This document shows, piece after piece, positions 27,551 through 36,720 of a stretch of 64,000 nt of DNA (within the stretch, counting starts at the first letter, position 1; each line of letters opens with the position of its first letter). The notes below the pieces were generated by a model. The model was not told the origin of the DNA. It saw nothing but the letters and a program-made list of their open reading frames with translations, and made no database searches. The stretch is from positions 124,001 to 188,000 of the forward strand of contig CAMLDI010000002.1 in NCBI GenBank assembly GCA_946478845.1, written 5' to 3'. Made by a program: the position numbers and the translations under genes. This stretch comes from an uncultured Paenibacillaceae bacterium. Its GTDB lineage: Bacteria; Bacillota; Bacilli; Aneurinibacillales; Aneurinibacillaceae.

Positions 27551-28668
27551 TGGGATATGTGGCTGTAAAAGGTGGAACGAAAGCGATTGAAGAATCAATC
27601 GAGCGTTTGAAATATGAGAGAGTTCAAAAAGGTCAAGTTATAGAAGTAGAAAAAATAGAAGCAGGTATGAGGGGTTTGATTGATCAGGTTATGTCGGAAA
27701 GCAGTCTATACAATGAAACCCTGGCAGCTTTAGCAATCAAACAAGCAGAAGGAAACCCGGAAGAAGCGGTATTTCTGTTGAGAGCATTCCGCTCCACGTT
27801 GCCAAGAAAGCATTATTCCAAAGTAATTGAATCCAATCAAATGATGGTAGAAAGGAGGATTTCTGCAAGTTTTAAAGATATTCCAGGGGGGCAGATTCTT
27901 GGTACAACGACAGATTATACCCACCGACTTCTAGATTTTAACCTGATGCATGAAACGGATAAGATGGCACAGGAATGGTTAGCTATGTTTCGGGAAAAAG
28001 TCATGAATCATGAAGAACAAATTGAATTTGATTTTAGTTTGCCGAAGGTATTGGATTATTTACGGAAAGAAGGCTTAATCTCATCCTGTGAAAACAAGGA
28101 TATTGAACCAGATGATATTACGAGAGAAAGTCTTACCTTTCCTACTAGCCGAAGCCAGCGATTACAAACATTAACAAGAGGCCAAACGGGAGCTGTAACG
28201 GCACTTGCCTATGCAGTAATCAGAGGATATGGCTCCCTTCATCCAACAGTAGGTGAGTTAAGAGTTGGCTACTTACCGGTCTATATCGATCATCCTATTG
28301 AAAAAGGGGATGACGAAGATGGATTTTATATTGGCGATGTAAAAGTTACCGAAGTAGAAATGCTCATGCCCATGACAGTTGAAAAAGAACATGGGAGAAA
28401 AGAAATAGAGTTTGAAATCGGTTATGGAATCTGTTTTGGACAAAATGAAACAAAAGCAATCGCTATGGGTATTTTAGATTATAGTCTAGAACATCCCGAT
28501 CATCAATTTCCCAGTCATAATGAAGAATTTGTACTTTATCATATTGATTCAGTGGAATCTTCAGGATTTATCTCTCATTTGAAATTACCTCATTATGTTA
28601 CTTTCCAATCAAAGCTCGATAGTGTTCGAAAAACGAAAAAGGAAAGACAGGAGGTGATATGGGAATGA
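27550..28668 (+). CDS. phnI: C-P lyase core subunit PhnI (nucleosidase)
   Basis: 372 aa. PhnI displaces adenine from ATP by the phosphonate, giving the ribose-triphosphate phosphonate, with PhnG, PhnH and PhnL. It starts MGYVAVKGGTKAIEESI, as family members do, and contains RRISASFKDIPGGQILG, TLTRGQTGAVTALAYA and RGYGSLHPTVGELRVG. ATG overlaps the phnH stop; the C-terminus overlaps phnJ by 10 bases. Full length. Confidence 0.94.
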   Translation: MGYVAVKGGTKAIEESIERLKYERVQKGQVIEVEKIEAGMRGLIDQVMSESSLYNETLAALAIKQAEGNPEEAVFLLRAFRSTLPRKHYSKVIESNQMMVERRISASFKDIPGGQILGTTTDYTHRLLDFNLMHETDKMAQEWLAMFREKVMNHEEQIEFDFSLPKVLDYLRKEGLISSCENKDIEPDDITRESLTFPTSRSQRLQTLTRGQTGAVTALAYAVIRGYGSLHPTVGELRVGYLPVYIDHPIEKGDDEDGFYIGDVKVTEVEMLMPMTVEKEHGRKEIEFEIGYGICFGQNETKAIAMGILDYSLEHPDHQFPSHNEEFVLYHIDSVESSGFISHLKLPHYVTFQSKLDSVRKTKKERQEVIWE

Positions 28669-29519
28669 ATAATGCCTATAACTTTGCTTTTTTTGACGAA
28701 GGCTCGAAAAGAGAAATTCGAAGAGCTACCATAAAAGCAATTGCCATACCAGGGTATCAAGTTCCTTTTGCTTCCAGAGAAATGCCTATTGCAAGAGGTT
28801 GGGGTACAGGGGGCCTTCAGTTAACGCTTTCCCTGATTGGAAAAAATGATGTATTAAAGGTAATCGACCAGGGTTCAGATGAATCGGTCAATGCAGTCAA
28901 CATTAAAAAACTTGTATCAGATACGACAGGTATTCAAACCACCGATGATACATGGGAAGCAACCATTATTCAGTCAAGGCATAGAATTCCTGAAGTGCCC
29001 TTAAGAAAGGATCAAATCCTTGTATTACAGGTTCCCCTTCCTGAACCACTCCGTGTTTACGAACCTAGTGAGCAGGAAACGAAAAAACTTCATGCAGAAA
29101 AGGAATATAGCGGTGCATGGTTGATGTTGTTTGAACAGATTATGAAATATGGGAGCATGACGACTGGGGCAAATCATTCAGTCATGGTTCATAACCGCTA
29201 TGTGATGGCACCTAGTCCTATTCCTCGCTTCGATAATCCGAAAATTCATAATAGTGAAGCACTCATCCTATTAGGGGCTGGAAGAGAAAAAAAAATATAC
29301 GCAGTACCGCCTTACACGAAAGTCGTATCACTGGACTTTGATGATTATCCTTTTGAACATGAAGTATTTAAGGGCAAGTACTGTAAACGATGCGGAGCAA
29401 CGAGTGTATTTTTAGATGAGTTAATAGATGAGGAAACTAATGAAACCTTCTATCAATGTAATGATACAAGTTATTGTATTGAAAGACGAAATGAAGTTGA
29501 AACATCAGGGGTGAAATAA
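28659..29519 (+). CDS. phnJ: C-P lyase PhnJ (radical SAM)
   Basis: 286-aa catalytic subunit that breaks the carbon-phosphorus bond of the 5-phosphoribosyl phosphonate. The C-terminal cysteines Cys242, Cys245, Cys267 and Cys273 form C-x2-C-x21-C-x5-C, the exact spacing of the E. coli enzyme, where three bind the [4Fe-4S] cluster and the fourth gives the thiyl radical. The N-terminal part (NFAFFDEGSKREIRRATIKA) and MPIARGWGTGGLQ are also typical. The enzyme therefore looks intact. Confidence 0.96.
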   Translation: MGMNNAYNFAFFDEGSKREIRRATIKAIAIPGYQVPFASREMPIARGWGTGGLQLTLSLIGKNDVLKVIDQGSDESVNAVNIKKLVSDTTGIQTTDDTWEATIIQSRHRIPEVPLRKDQILVLQVPLPEPLRVYEPSEQETKKLHAEKEYSGAWLMLFEQIMKYGSMTTGANHSVMVHNRYVMAPSPIPRFDNPKIHNSEALILLGAGREKKIYAVPPYTKVVSLDFDDYPFEHEVFKGKYCKRCGATSVFLDELIDEETNETFYQCNDTSYCIERRNEVETSGVK

Positions 29520-30365
29520 ATGGCAAGATTAGAAGTTCCTGTTTTATCTGTAAAACACTTGAATAAACAATTTGGTCCAGGGTGCCATCTTTGTAAGACA
29601 TCTGAACCTACTACAAACATCAATAATTACTGTCCTGTTTGTGGAACAGTATATGCGTGTAAGGATGTGTCCTTTGATGTATATCCAGGAGAAGTTCTTG
29701 GAATCGTGGGAGAAAGCGGTAGCGGCAAATCTACTTTAATGCAATGTTTATATTTTGACCAAGAGGTAACTGAGGGAGAAGCTTACATGTCTTCCTATGA
29801 AAATGGAGAGAAAAACCTTTTTCAAGAATCTGCTCAACAAAAAAGATATATTCGCAACAACATTATGGGTAAAGTGTATCAAAATCCATTATTAGGGCTA
29901 AAAATGAACTTTTCTGCTATCGGAAATATAGCTGAGAAACTCATTGCAGCTGGCAATAGACATGTGGGCATGATGGAAGGGAGAGGAACAGAACTTCTTA
30001 ACAAAGTTAATATTCCTGTGCATCGCCGGAAAGAAGTTCCACGGAATTTTTCAGGGGGGATGCAGCAAAGGGTGCAAATAGCAAAGGCACTTTCAAATAA
30101 TCCTCCTCTCCTTCTCCTTGATGAAGTGACCACCGGGTTGGATTTATCAGTACAAGCAAGTGTTTTGGATTTAATAAAAAGTCTACAACGGGAATTAAAT
30201 ATTAGTATTATTTTAGTTTCCCATGATTTAGGAGTCATTCGAATGCTTGCAGACAGAACATTAGTCATGTTAGAGGGCAGAGTCATCGAGCAAGGTTTAA
30301 CAGATCAAATCCTAGAAGACCCTAAACACCAATATACTCAACAATTGGTTCATTCGTTGTTGTAA
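29520..30365 (+). CDS. phnK: C-P lyase ATP-binding subunit PhnK
   Basis: 281-aa ABC-type ATPase that docks on PhnJ in the core complex. Walker A GESGSGKST (64-72), signature FSGGMQQRVQIAK, Walker B LLLLDEVTTGLD, switch VSHDLG. Residues 20-48 hold an extra loop with Cys22, Cys25, Cys38, Cys41 and Cys47 (C-x2-C...C-x2-C), a likely zinc knuckle lacking in E. coli PhnK. ATG follows the phnJ stop directly. Closed by a 43-base gap before phnM. Confidence 0.93.
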   Translation: MARLEVPVLSVKHLNKQFGPGCHLCKTSEPTTNINNYCPVCGTVYACKDVSFDVYPGEVLGIVGESGSGKSTLMQCLYFDQEVTEGEAYMSSYENGEKNLFQESAQQKRYIRNNIMGKVYQNPLLGLKMNFSAIGNIAEKLIAAGNRHVGMMEGRGTELLNKVNIPVHRRKEVPRNFSGGMQQRVQIAKALSNNPPLLLLDEVTTGLDLSVQASVLDLIKSLQRELNISIILVSHDLGVIRMLADRTLVMLEGRVIEQGLTDQILEDPKHQYTQQLVHSLL

Positions 30366-30408
30366 GAGTATTTTCTGAATCAAGGCTAATTATTAGGGGG
30401 AAGTTACA

Positions 30409-31587
30409 TTGTATGTTATTACAAATGGAAGACTGATAACAGAGGAAGCCGTTTTAATTGGCTATGATCTAATAATAGAAGATGACAAAATTAGTAGAAT
30501 CGCTCCTATAGGTGAGTTGAAATTTGATGAGTATATGGAGATTATTGATGCGGCTGGAGGTTATGTTTCACCTGGGTTTATAGATATTCATTCTGACTAT
30601 ATTGAGCATATGGCAGCACCGAGACCTACATCACTCATAAACTTTAATCTGAGTTTAAGGGAAACAGAGAAGGAGCTTATTTCACACGGCATTACAACCA
30701 TGTTTCATTCACTTTCTCTATATAAAGGAACAGAATATTCTTATAAGCCTATTAGAGAACCTGAAAATGTTAGAAAGTTCATTGATTTAATCAATCAAAC
30801 CCATAGGATGAAGCATCTTGTCCGTCACCGATTTCATGCAAGGTTTGAGATTGATAATGTAAATGAAATGAATAACCTCAAAAAATATATTCATGAAAAT
30901 AAAGTGCATTTAGTTTCTTTTATGGACCATACACCTGGTCAGGGACAGTATCGTCACCTGGAAGTATTCAGAAATACTGTAAAAGGGTATAGCAACATCA
31001 GTGATGCATCTATCGATGTTCTGATTCAAAATCACCAAACAAAGGAAAAACTAAGTATTGAAGACATGCGTGAGATTGCATATCTTGCCCGGGAACATAA
31101 TATAGCGATTGCATCTCATGATGACGATACCATCGAAAAATTAGAACTCATTCATAGCTATGGAACATCAATTAGTGAGTTTCCTATTACATTAGAAGTT
31201 GCTCATAAAGCAAAAGAACTAGGATTATACACCATTGCAGGTGCACCAAATGTACTACTAGGTGGCTCACATAGTGGAAATCTAGGAGCAGCTGAAGCCA
31301 TTCAAAAACAAGCCATTGATATATTATGTAGCGATTACTATCCTGCAGCCTTGCTTCATTCAGTGTTTGAATTGGTGAATAAATATGAAATGGATTTAGT
31401 TGAAATGATGAAGCTGGTCACGATAAACCCGGCAAGGGCAGTCAATATGGATCATGAATTAGGTTCCATTCAAGAAGGCAAAAAAGCAGACTTGCTCATC
31501 ATTGAAAAAATAACAGATGAGTTTCCTGTGATAACTGCTGTATTTGTTGATGGGAAGCTTATACAAAAAACGAATTATAGAATTTAA
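30409..31587 (+). CDS. phnM: RPnTP hydrolase PhnM
   Basis: 392-aa amidohydrolase-superfamily enzyme that removes pyrophosphate from the ribose-triphosphate phosphonate. PGFIDIHSDYIEHMAAPRPT is the PhnM variant of the metal-binding HxH region; SFMDHTPGQGQYR, ASHDDD and CSDYYPAALLHS follow as expected. TTG 30409 is used: AGGGGGAAG is correctly spaced before it and no ATG fits the frame. In this operon phnM stands between phnK and phnL. Confidence 0.93.
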   Translation: MYVITNGRLITEEAVLIGYDLIIEDDKISRIAPIGELKFDEYMEIIDAAGGYVSPGFIDIHSDYIEHMAAPRPTSLINFNLSLRETEKELISHGITTMFHSLSLYKGTEYSYKPIREPENVRKFIDLINQTHRMKHLVRHRFHARFEIDNVNEMNNLKKYIHENKVHLVSFMDHTPGQGQYRHLEVFRNTVKGYSNISDASIDVLIQNHQTKEKLSIEDMREIAYLAREHNIAIASHDDDTIEKLELIHSYGTSISEFPITLEVAHKAKELGLYTIAGAPNVLLGGSHSGNLGAAEAIQKQAIDILCSDYYPAALLHSVFELVNKYEMDLVEMMKLVTINPARAVNMDHELGSIQEGKKADLLIIEKITDEFPVITAVFVDGKLIQKTNYRI

Positions 31588-31603
31588 GAAAGAAGGTGGA
31601 AGA

Positions 31604-32302
31604 GTGGAAAACCTTTTAGAAATTAAGGATTTATCTAAAACCTTTACTCTTCATCAATTGGGTAAACATATCCATGCCGTTAAAGGTATTGATATACAAT
31701 TAAAGGAAGGGGAATTTATTGGTATTACTGGAAAAAGTGGGAGTGGTAAGTCTACAGTTTTAAAATGTATTTATGGGACGTATAGGCTTCAACAGGGGAG
31801 TATTATGTACAACTCTTTGAAATTCGGCCCTATAAATCTAGCAAATGCATCAGAAAGAGAGTTGATTTATTTACGGAAGTATGAAATTGGCTATGTATCA
31901 CAATTTCTTAATGTAATGCCAAGAACAACGGCGAGACAACTTGTCAAACAAGGGATTCTGGAAATGGGAAGCAACCATGAATTGGCGGAAAAAGAAACGG
32001 TAAAAATCCTTACGCATTTTGAATTAGATCAGGAACTGTGGGACAGTTACCCCATTACTTTTTCCGGAGGTGAAAAGCTTAGGCTTAATATTGCACGGGC
32101 TATGGTAAAAAAACCAAGATTACTTCTTTTGGATGAACCAACTGCAAGCCTGGATTATGACTCTAAATTGAAGGTAAAGATGCTGATTGAACAACTTATG
32201 AATGAAGGTACGACAATGCTTGGAATTTTTCATGATCTTGAGTTTATGAATAACCTGTGTCATAGAGAGTACAACATGCAAAATGGTTGTGTTACTAATT
32301 AA
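31604..32302 (+). CDS. phnL: C-P lyase ABC-type subunit PhnL
   Basis: 232 aa, required with PhnGHI for nucleotide transfer. Walker A GKSGSGKST, FSGGEKLRLNIARAM signature, LLLLDEPTASLDYD Walker B, and GIFHDLEFM switch. GTG 31604 follows AAGGTGG; an upstream in-frame ATG would lie within phnM. The gene is of normal length for PhnL and ends before phnD with a 28-base gap. Confidence 0.91.
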   Translation: MENLLEIKDLSKTFTLHQLGKHIHAVKGIDIQLKEGEFIGITGKSGSGKSTVLKCIYGTYRLQQGSIMYNSLKFGPINLANASERELIYLRKYEIGYVSQFLNVMPRTTARQLVKQGILEMGSNHELAEKETVKILTHFELDQELWDSYPITFSGGEKLRLNIARAMVKKPRLLLLDEPTASLDYDSKLKVKMLIEQLMNEGTTMLGIFHDLEFMNNLCHREYNMQNGCVTN

Positions 32303-32330
32303 TACTTTTGAAAATGTGAGAGGGGCTCTA

Positions 32331-33371
32331 ATGATGAAGAAAATTACTTTATTTATGCTTTCTTTTGCTATATTAGTTCTATTTTCAGGTTGCTCATCTT
32401 TAGTAAATTCAGCAAAAGATGATGATACTTTAACGATTGCTTGGCTTCCAAATGAATCAGGGGCAGATCTTGTTGAGGCTCGTGAAGAAATTGGAAAAAT
32501 AATAGAGAAAAAAACAGGTAAAAAAGTAGAACATCAAACAACGACTGACTATATCGTAGCCATTGAAGCGGTAGCAAACGGTAATGCTGATATTGCCTTT
32601 TTAGGTGCACAAGGATATATAGAAGCACATAACAAAAATGAAAAGGTTCTTCCACTGGTAGTATCAAGTGGTGAGTCTGGTACTATAGAAGATGCTGTTT
32701 ATTATAGCTGGTTAGCAGTACAAAAAGATAATGAGAATCAATATAAAAACGGCGATGAGTTTGTGATAGACAACATTCAAGGAAAAAGATTTTCATTCGT
32801 ATCAAATAGTTCAACATCAGGGTTTAAAGTTCCTTCAAATGGTATTGTAAATTATTTCAATAAAAAAGAAGCATTTAAAAATTTAAAAACAGAGGATTTG
32901 CTAGAGGGTGGTAAGGATAAATTCTTCAGTGAAGTAAAATATGGCGGTTCTCATCAAGGATCTGCAGTAAATTTGTTAACGAATAAAGTAGATGTAGCTG
33001 CATTCTGTGATACTTGTGTAAACAATTATGTAGAAAAAGCAGAGGGTGAAGTGAACAAACCTGGTGCTGTTTACAAAGTAAAACAAGGAGCAGCAGAGCC
33101 ATTTAATACAGTTGTTGGAAAAGAATTTTCTCTGATTTCCGTGACACCTGTTTTAAATGCACCTTTTGTAATAAATACAGGTACAGTGAGTCAAGAATTA
33201 CACAAGTTACTCCTTGAAGTGATGACATCAGATGAAATAACGAATAATGAAAAAATATTCGTACCTAAGGATTCTAAAACTTCCGGATTGATTCCGAAAA
33301 AATCTGGAAAAGAACGTTTTGTAAAGGTAGAAGACGCCTGGTTTAATCCAATCCGTGAACTTGCGAAATAA
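32331..33371 (+). CDS. phnD: Phosphonate-binding lipoprotein PhnD
   Basis: 346-aa substrate-binding protein of the phosphonate ABC importer. Signal peptide with lipobox LFSGC (about residue 20), then the PhnD fold: LTIAWLPNESGADLVEAREE, GNADIAFLGAQGYIEAH, VSNSSTSGFKVPSNGIVNYF (serines and threonine that bind the phosphonate head) and VDVAAFCDTC. AGAGGGGC precedes ATG 32331. It feeds PhnC and two PhnE subunits downstream. Confidence 0.93.
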   Translation: MMKKITLFMLSFAILVLFSGCSSLVNSAKDDDTLTIAWLPNESGADLVEAREEIGKIIEKKTGKKVEHQTTTDYIVAIEAVANGNADIAFLGAQGYIEAHNKNEKVLPLVVSSGESGTIEDAVYYSWLAVQKDNENQYKNGDEFVIDNIQGKRFSFVSNSSTSGFKVPSNGIVNYFNKKEAFKNLKTEDLLEGGKDKFFSEVKYGGSHQGSAVNLLTNKVDVAAFCDTCVNNYVEKAEGEVNKPGAVYKVKQGAAEPFNTVVGKEFSLISVTPVLNAPFVINTGTVSQELHKLLLEVMTSDEITNNEKIFVPKDSKTSGLIPKKSGKERFVKVEDAWFNPIRELAK

Positions 33372-33397
33372 CCAAATAAGTAAGGGGAGTTTAACAT

Positions 33398-34186
33398 ATG
33401 ACAGCCATATTGGAAGTAAATCAATTAACTAAACAATTTGGCAACGATACAAAAGCGTTATCCGATGTTAACTTCTCTGTACGGGAAGGAGAGTTTGTTT
33501 CCATCATCGGTCCATCTGGAGCGGGGAAATCAACTCTTCTTCGCTGCATTAATCGGATGATTGATGCTACTAGAGGAGAAATTATCTTTGATGATATGAA
33601 CGTAATGAATCTAAGGAAAAAGGAATTGAAAAAACTTCGTACAAAAATCGGTATGATTTTTCAACATTACAATTTAGTGAATCGACTAACTGTAATAGAG
33701 AATACCCTTCATGGCAGATTAGGCCACAAATCAACATTGGCTGGGGTTCTAGGTCATTATAGCCAGGAAGAAAAGCAACAGGCGATGAAAATTATCCGTG
33801 TGTTAGGCTTGAATGAATTCATCTATAAGCGTGTGGATCAATTGAGTGGCGGACAAAAACAGCGAGTTGGAATTGCCCGTGCCCTAATCCAAAATCCAAG
33901 GATGTTATTGTGCGATGAACCTATTGCTTCTTTAGACCCAAATTCCGCAAAGGTCATTATGGATCATTTGAAAAATATTTCAACCACCATGGGGATTACG
34001 GTCCTTGTGAATCTGCATCAAGTAGACGTAGCATTAAAGTATTCGGATAAAATCATCGGTATTAACCAGGGTCAAGTCGTATATAATGGATCGCCTGAAA
34101 CTATTACTTCAAATCAAATTCAACGAATCTACGGTTCTGAAGCAAAAAATCTCATATTTGACATAGGAGGCATCCATGGGGGCTGA
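33398..34186 (+). CDS. phnC: Phosphonate importer ATPase PhnC
   Basis: 262-aa ABC ATPase: Walker A GPSGAGKST, LSGGQKQRVGIARAL signature, LLCDEPIASLDP Walker B, VNLHQVDVA switch; the last is typical of PhnC. AAGGGGAG lies before ATG. The C-terminus overlaps phnE1 by 11 bases. Confidence 0.95.
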   Translation: MTAILEVNQLTKQFGNDTKALSDVNFSVREGEFVSIIGPSGAGKSTLLRCINRMIDATRGEIIFDDMNVMNLRKKELKKLRTKIGMIFQHYNLVNRLTVIENTLHGRLGHKSTLAGVLGHYSQEEKQQAMKIIRVLGLNEFIYKRVDQLSGGQKQRVGIARALIQNPRMLLCDEPIASLDPNSAKVIMDHLKNISTTMGITVLVNLHQVDVALKYSDKIIGINQGQVVYNGSPETITSNQIQRIYGSEAKNLIFDIGGIHGG

Positions 34187-34961
34187 TATTTTTGCAAAAA
34201 GAAAAAGAAGTGCCCTTGCCTTCATTTTAATAGTTAGTATCATCACTTTAGTATCTATTGTCATTACTGAGTACAATGTGGCAAAAGGCTTTACTTCTGT
34301 ACCTAAGGCGATTCAATGGGCCTTGTCAAACTTCTATCCAACGAAGGAATCTTTAACCAAGCTTCCTGACATATTAGAAAAACTAAAAGAAACACTTTTG
34401 GTTTCCATCGCCGCAACAACAGTAGCTGCTTTATTTGCTTTATTATTTGCTATTCTTGGTTCCAATACGACGAAAGTAAATGGATTTTTTGGGAGCATCA
34501 GTAGAGGAATTGCTACCGTATTTCGTAATATCGATGTCTCGGCCTGGGCAATGATTTTACTATTTTCATTTGGGCAAAGTGTGTTAACTGGTTATTTTGC
34601 TTTATTTTTTGGTTCTTTTGGTTTTTTAACGAGAGCCTTTGTAGAAACCATTGACGAGGTGAGCGGAAGTTCTGTTGAAGCGTTAAGAGCTACTGGCGCT
34701 AACTATTTTTCTATTATTTTCCAATCTGTGATTCCTTCTAGTATTCCTCAATTAATTAGCTGGATTTTATTCATGATTGAAACAAATATACGAAATGCAA
34801 CACTAATTGGATTGCTTACTGGTTCAGGAATTGGCTTCACTTTCAATTTGTATTACAAAAGTTTAAATTACGAGACTGCAAGTCTAGTAGTTATTGTAAT
34901 TATTGTGGCAATTTTATGCATTGAGTATGTTTCAAATTATGTCAGGAGGGTAATTTTGTAA
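34176..34961 (+). CDS. phnE: Phosphonate importer permease PhnE (first copy)
   Basis: 261-aa membrane protein with about six helices and the EAA loop SSVEALRATGANYFSIIFQSVIP. AGGAGGC precedes ATG. Its stop overlaps the start of the second permease, so the two are made together and probably form a heterodimeric channel. Confidence 0.92.
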   Translation: MGADIFAKRKRSALAFILIVSIITLVSIVITEYNVAKGFTSVPKAIQWALSNFYPTKESLTKLPDILEKLKETLLVSIAATTVAALFALLFAILGSNTTKVNGFFGSISRGIATVFRNIDVSAWAMILLFSFGQSVLTGYFALFFGSFGFLTRAFVETIDEVSGSSVEALRATGANYFSIIFQSVIPSSIPQLISWILFMIETNIRNATLIGLLTGSGIGFTFNLYYKSLNYETASLVVIVIIVAILCIEYVSNYVRRVIL

Positions 34962-35833
34962 TGGAGGCAAATGAACAAGTTAAAAAGGTTCCATCCCTAG
35001 CTGAACATATACTAAAACCTCGCCAACTAAAACGATTGGGAATAAGACCGTTGAACAAAGCTACATTTGTGACAAGGGCAACACTTGTTATACTTTTTAT
35101 ATTTACGTTATACGCCTTTTTCACCTTTGACTACAAGGACCTAGATATGATCGAAGCAGGGTTAGCGACAATTGACAATCTTAAAACTGTTTTTTTAGAG
35201 CCAACTCTTGAACATTTCACATTTAAAAATGCTCTTTTTCAAGTATTTGTGACCTTAGGACTTGCTTTTTTAACAACTTTATTTGGAGCTATTATCGCTG
35301 TAATTTTCGGCTTGTTAGCTGCTCAAAATTTATCCTCTAAACGTGTTTCTTTAGTAATTAAGGGATTTGTCGCTATTATAAGAGCCGTACCAACTGTTCT
35401 TTGGGTATTAATATTTGCCGTTGCAGCAGGCCTTGGAAGTGTAGCTGCTGTTATTGGAATGACTTTTCATTCTGTAAGTTACTTAATTAAAGCCTATTCC
35501 GAGTCATTTGAAGAAATAGACAAAGGGGTAATTGAAGCTCTTGAAGCAAGCGGTGCAAACTGGTGGCAGATTGTTTCTCAAGCTGTTATTCCCTCTTCTA
35601 TCACATACATGATTTCATGGACATTCCTTCGTTTTGAAATTAACTTTGCTGTAGCAGTTGCAATGGGTGCAGTTGCAGGTGCTGGGGGAATCGGATTTGA
35701 AATGTTCATGGCAAGCAACTTCTATTTAGATATGAGTGAAATTGGAGCGATTACTTATTTTATCTTAATTGTAGCCATTCTCCTTGAAATTATTGCTATA
35801 AACATAAAAAGAAAGTATACAATGCTCCCATAG
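34961..35833 (+). CDS. phnE: Phosphonate importer permease PhnE (second copy)
   Basis: 290 aa, about six helices with a longer cytoplasmic N-terminus (first 45 residues). EAA loop GVIEALEASGANWWQIVSQAVIP; FVAIIRAVPTVLW is also typical. The ATG overlaps the stop of the first permease (TAATG). Last gene of the phn operon, followed by a terminator. Confidence 0.92.
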   Translation: MEANEQVKKVPSLAEHILKPRQLKRLGIRPLNKATFVTRATLVILFIFTLYAFFTFDYKDLDMIEAGLATIDNLKTVFLEPTLEHFTFKNALFQVFVTLGLAFLTTLFGAIIAVIFGLLAAQNLSSKRVSLVIKGFVAIIRAVPTVLWVLIFAVAAGLGSVAAVIGMTFHSVSYLIKAYSESFEEIDKGVIEALEASGANWWQIVSQAVIPSSITYMISWTFLRFEINFAVAVAMGAVAGAGGIGFEMFMASNFYLDMSEIGAITYFILIVAILLEIIAINIKRKYTMLP

Positions 35834-35870
35834 GATGAGACACACGAAAAAGTAATAGAATTGAAAAGCG

Positions 35871-35913
35871 CTCGTAGTTCTGCATGACCTGCACGACTAC
35901 GGGTTTTATTTTA
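35871..35913 (+). terminator. Terminator of the phn operon
   Basis: CTCGTAGT-tctgca and tgcac-GACTACGGG form an imperfect long hairpin followed by TTTTATTTTA. Confidence 0.75.
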
Positions 35914-36097
35914 TCAAGTTATAATCTATGATTCCATGTGTGCATGGTTTGATGCTTACTTTAATACGAACAAACGAAACAACTATTAATCTGCCCATTT
36001 TTGAGTAAATTGGCTTATGATTATTTGAAATTATTAACAAAACAACTCGTATTATACATAATTTAAATTGTTCGTAAAAAAAGGAGGAATGTAGCCT

Positions 36098-36508
36098 ATG
36101 CATTATTACAATCCGTATCATTATAATCCTTATTATTACAATCCGTATTATCAAAACAGGATCAATGAACAACAGGAGTTTTCAAGGTCAGCTAAGCCGC
36201 TTCCGGAAGCTGTGGCTATCAACGCAGGTGAAATTCGTGGAGGTCGTGCATTTACTTCTGATATCAGAGACCGTCAAGGGTTCGAGTGGCGCATAACAGG
36301 ATTCGATGGTATTGTTAATTCCTCGAGCAAGGTGTTTGTATCGATTTCTGAAATAGGTATTTCCGGCGGTCAAGTAAAGCCGTTCATGGGAGCTGCAAGC
36401 ATGCAGGTCCATAACGTTGTTCCACAAGATGACAGTTCAGTAATTGTACGGGGGCATATCGGCTGGGAGAGTGATCTCCAGGCGCGACTTTCGTTCGTAG
36501 TGTTTTAG
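36098..36508 (+). CDS. Tyr/Asn-rich N-terminus protein, 136 aa, unknown
   Basis: The first 25 residues are built of Tyr-Asn-Pro-Tyr units (HYNPYHYNPYYYNPYYQN), followed by a compact beta-rich domain (GFEWRITGFDGIVNSSSKVFVSISE, HIGWESDLQARLSFVVF). GGAGG precedes ATG. Tyr-rich repeats occur in some spore coat and surface proteins, but I do not recognise this family and do not assign that role. It lies inside the tRNA-bounded island, after the phn terminator; the preceding 264-base gap (35834-36097) holds only that terminator and AT-rich sequence. Confidence 0.65.
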   Translation: MHYYNPYHYNPYYYNPYYQNRINEQQEFSRSAKPLPEAVAINAGEIRGGRAFTSDIRDRQGFEWRITGFDGIVNSSSKVFVSISEIGISGGQVKPFMGAASMQVHNVVPQDDSSVIVRGHIGWESDLQARLSFVVF

Positions 36509-36544
36509 CGGCGGTTGAGAGATAAACGTAGCATATCCATTAAA

Positions 36545-36641
36545 TAAAAACAGCGAAGAGTAATCCCATGCGGGTTTTAATCCTGCTTTTTCGGCCAAAT
36601 TAAAAAACTCACCATTTTCAACGGTGAGTTTTTTTGTATAT
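36545..36641 (+). repeat. Decayed copy of tRNA-Ser(TGA) 3' half plus terminator
   Basis: Aligned with 23995-24032, the part from 36565 to 36602 is identical at 30 of 38 positions, and most changes are C to T. A hairpin CTCACCATT...ACGGTGAG with T run follows at 36607-36638, as at the real gene. The 5' half of the tRNA is not present. It reads as a displaced attachment end or a vestigial tRNA. Confidence 0.65.
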
Positions 36642-36720
36642 ACCTTTCTAATTCTATGAATACTAAAGTTGAATATTTGATTTTTTAACACAAAAAGAAT
36701 TAATTAGGAGGACGTTGAGG

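Larger units (their letters stand above)
24033..36641. mobile_element. Putative phosphonate genomic island at the tRNA-Ser 3' end
   Basis: The whole C-P lyase operon and one further gene lie between the intact tRNA-Ser(TGA) and a degraded copy of its 3' half plus terminator (36545-36641). This is the layout left by site-specific integration into a tRNA 3' end, where the displaced end decays. No integrase, excisionase or mobilisation gene was found inside, so it would be an old immobile remnant. A simple tRNA duplication is the alternative. Confidence 0.45.

Noticed and set aside
36545..36602. A fourth tRNA-Ser gene
   Set aside because: Only the 3' half is present, the T-loop is changed (TTTTAA for TTCGAA) and no 5' half or anticodon stem can be formed. 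It is listed as a repeat.
24033..36641. Integrase or transposase inside the proposed island
   Set aside because: All reading frames of size in this stretch are accounted for by phn genes, the acyltransferase, regulator and the Tyr-rich gene. No recombinase motif was seen.
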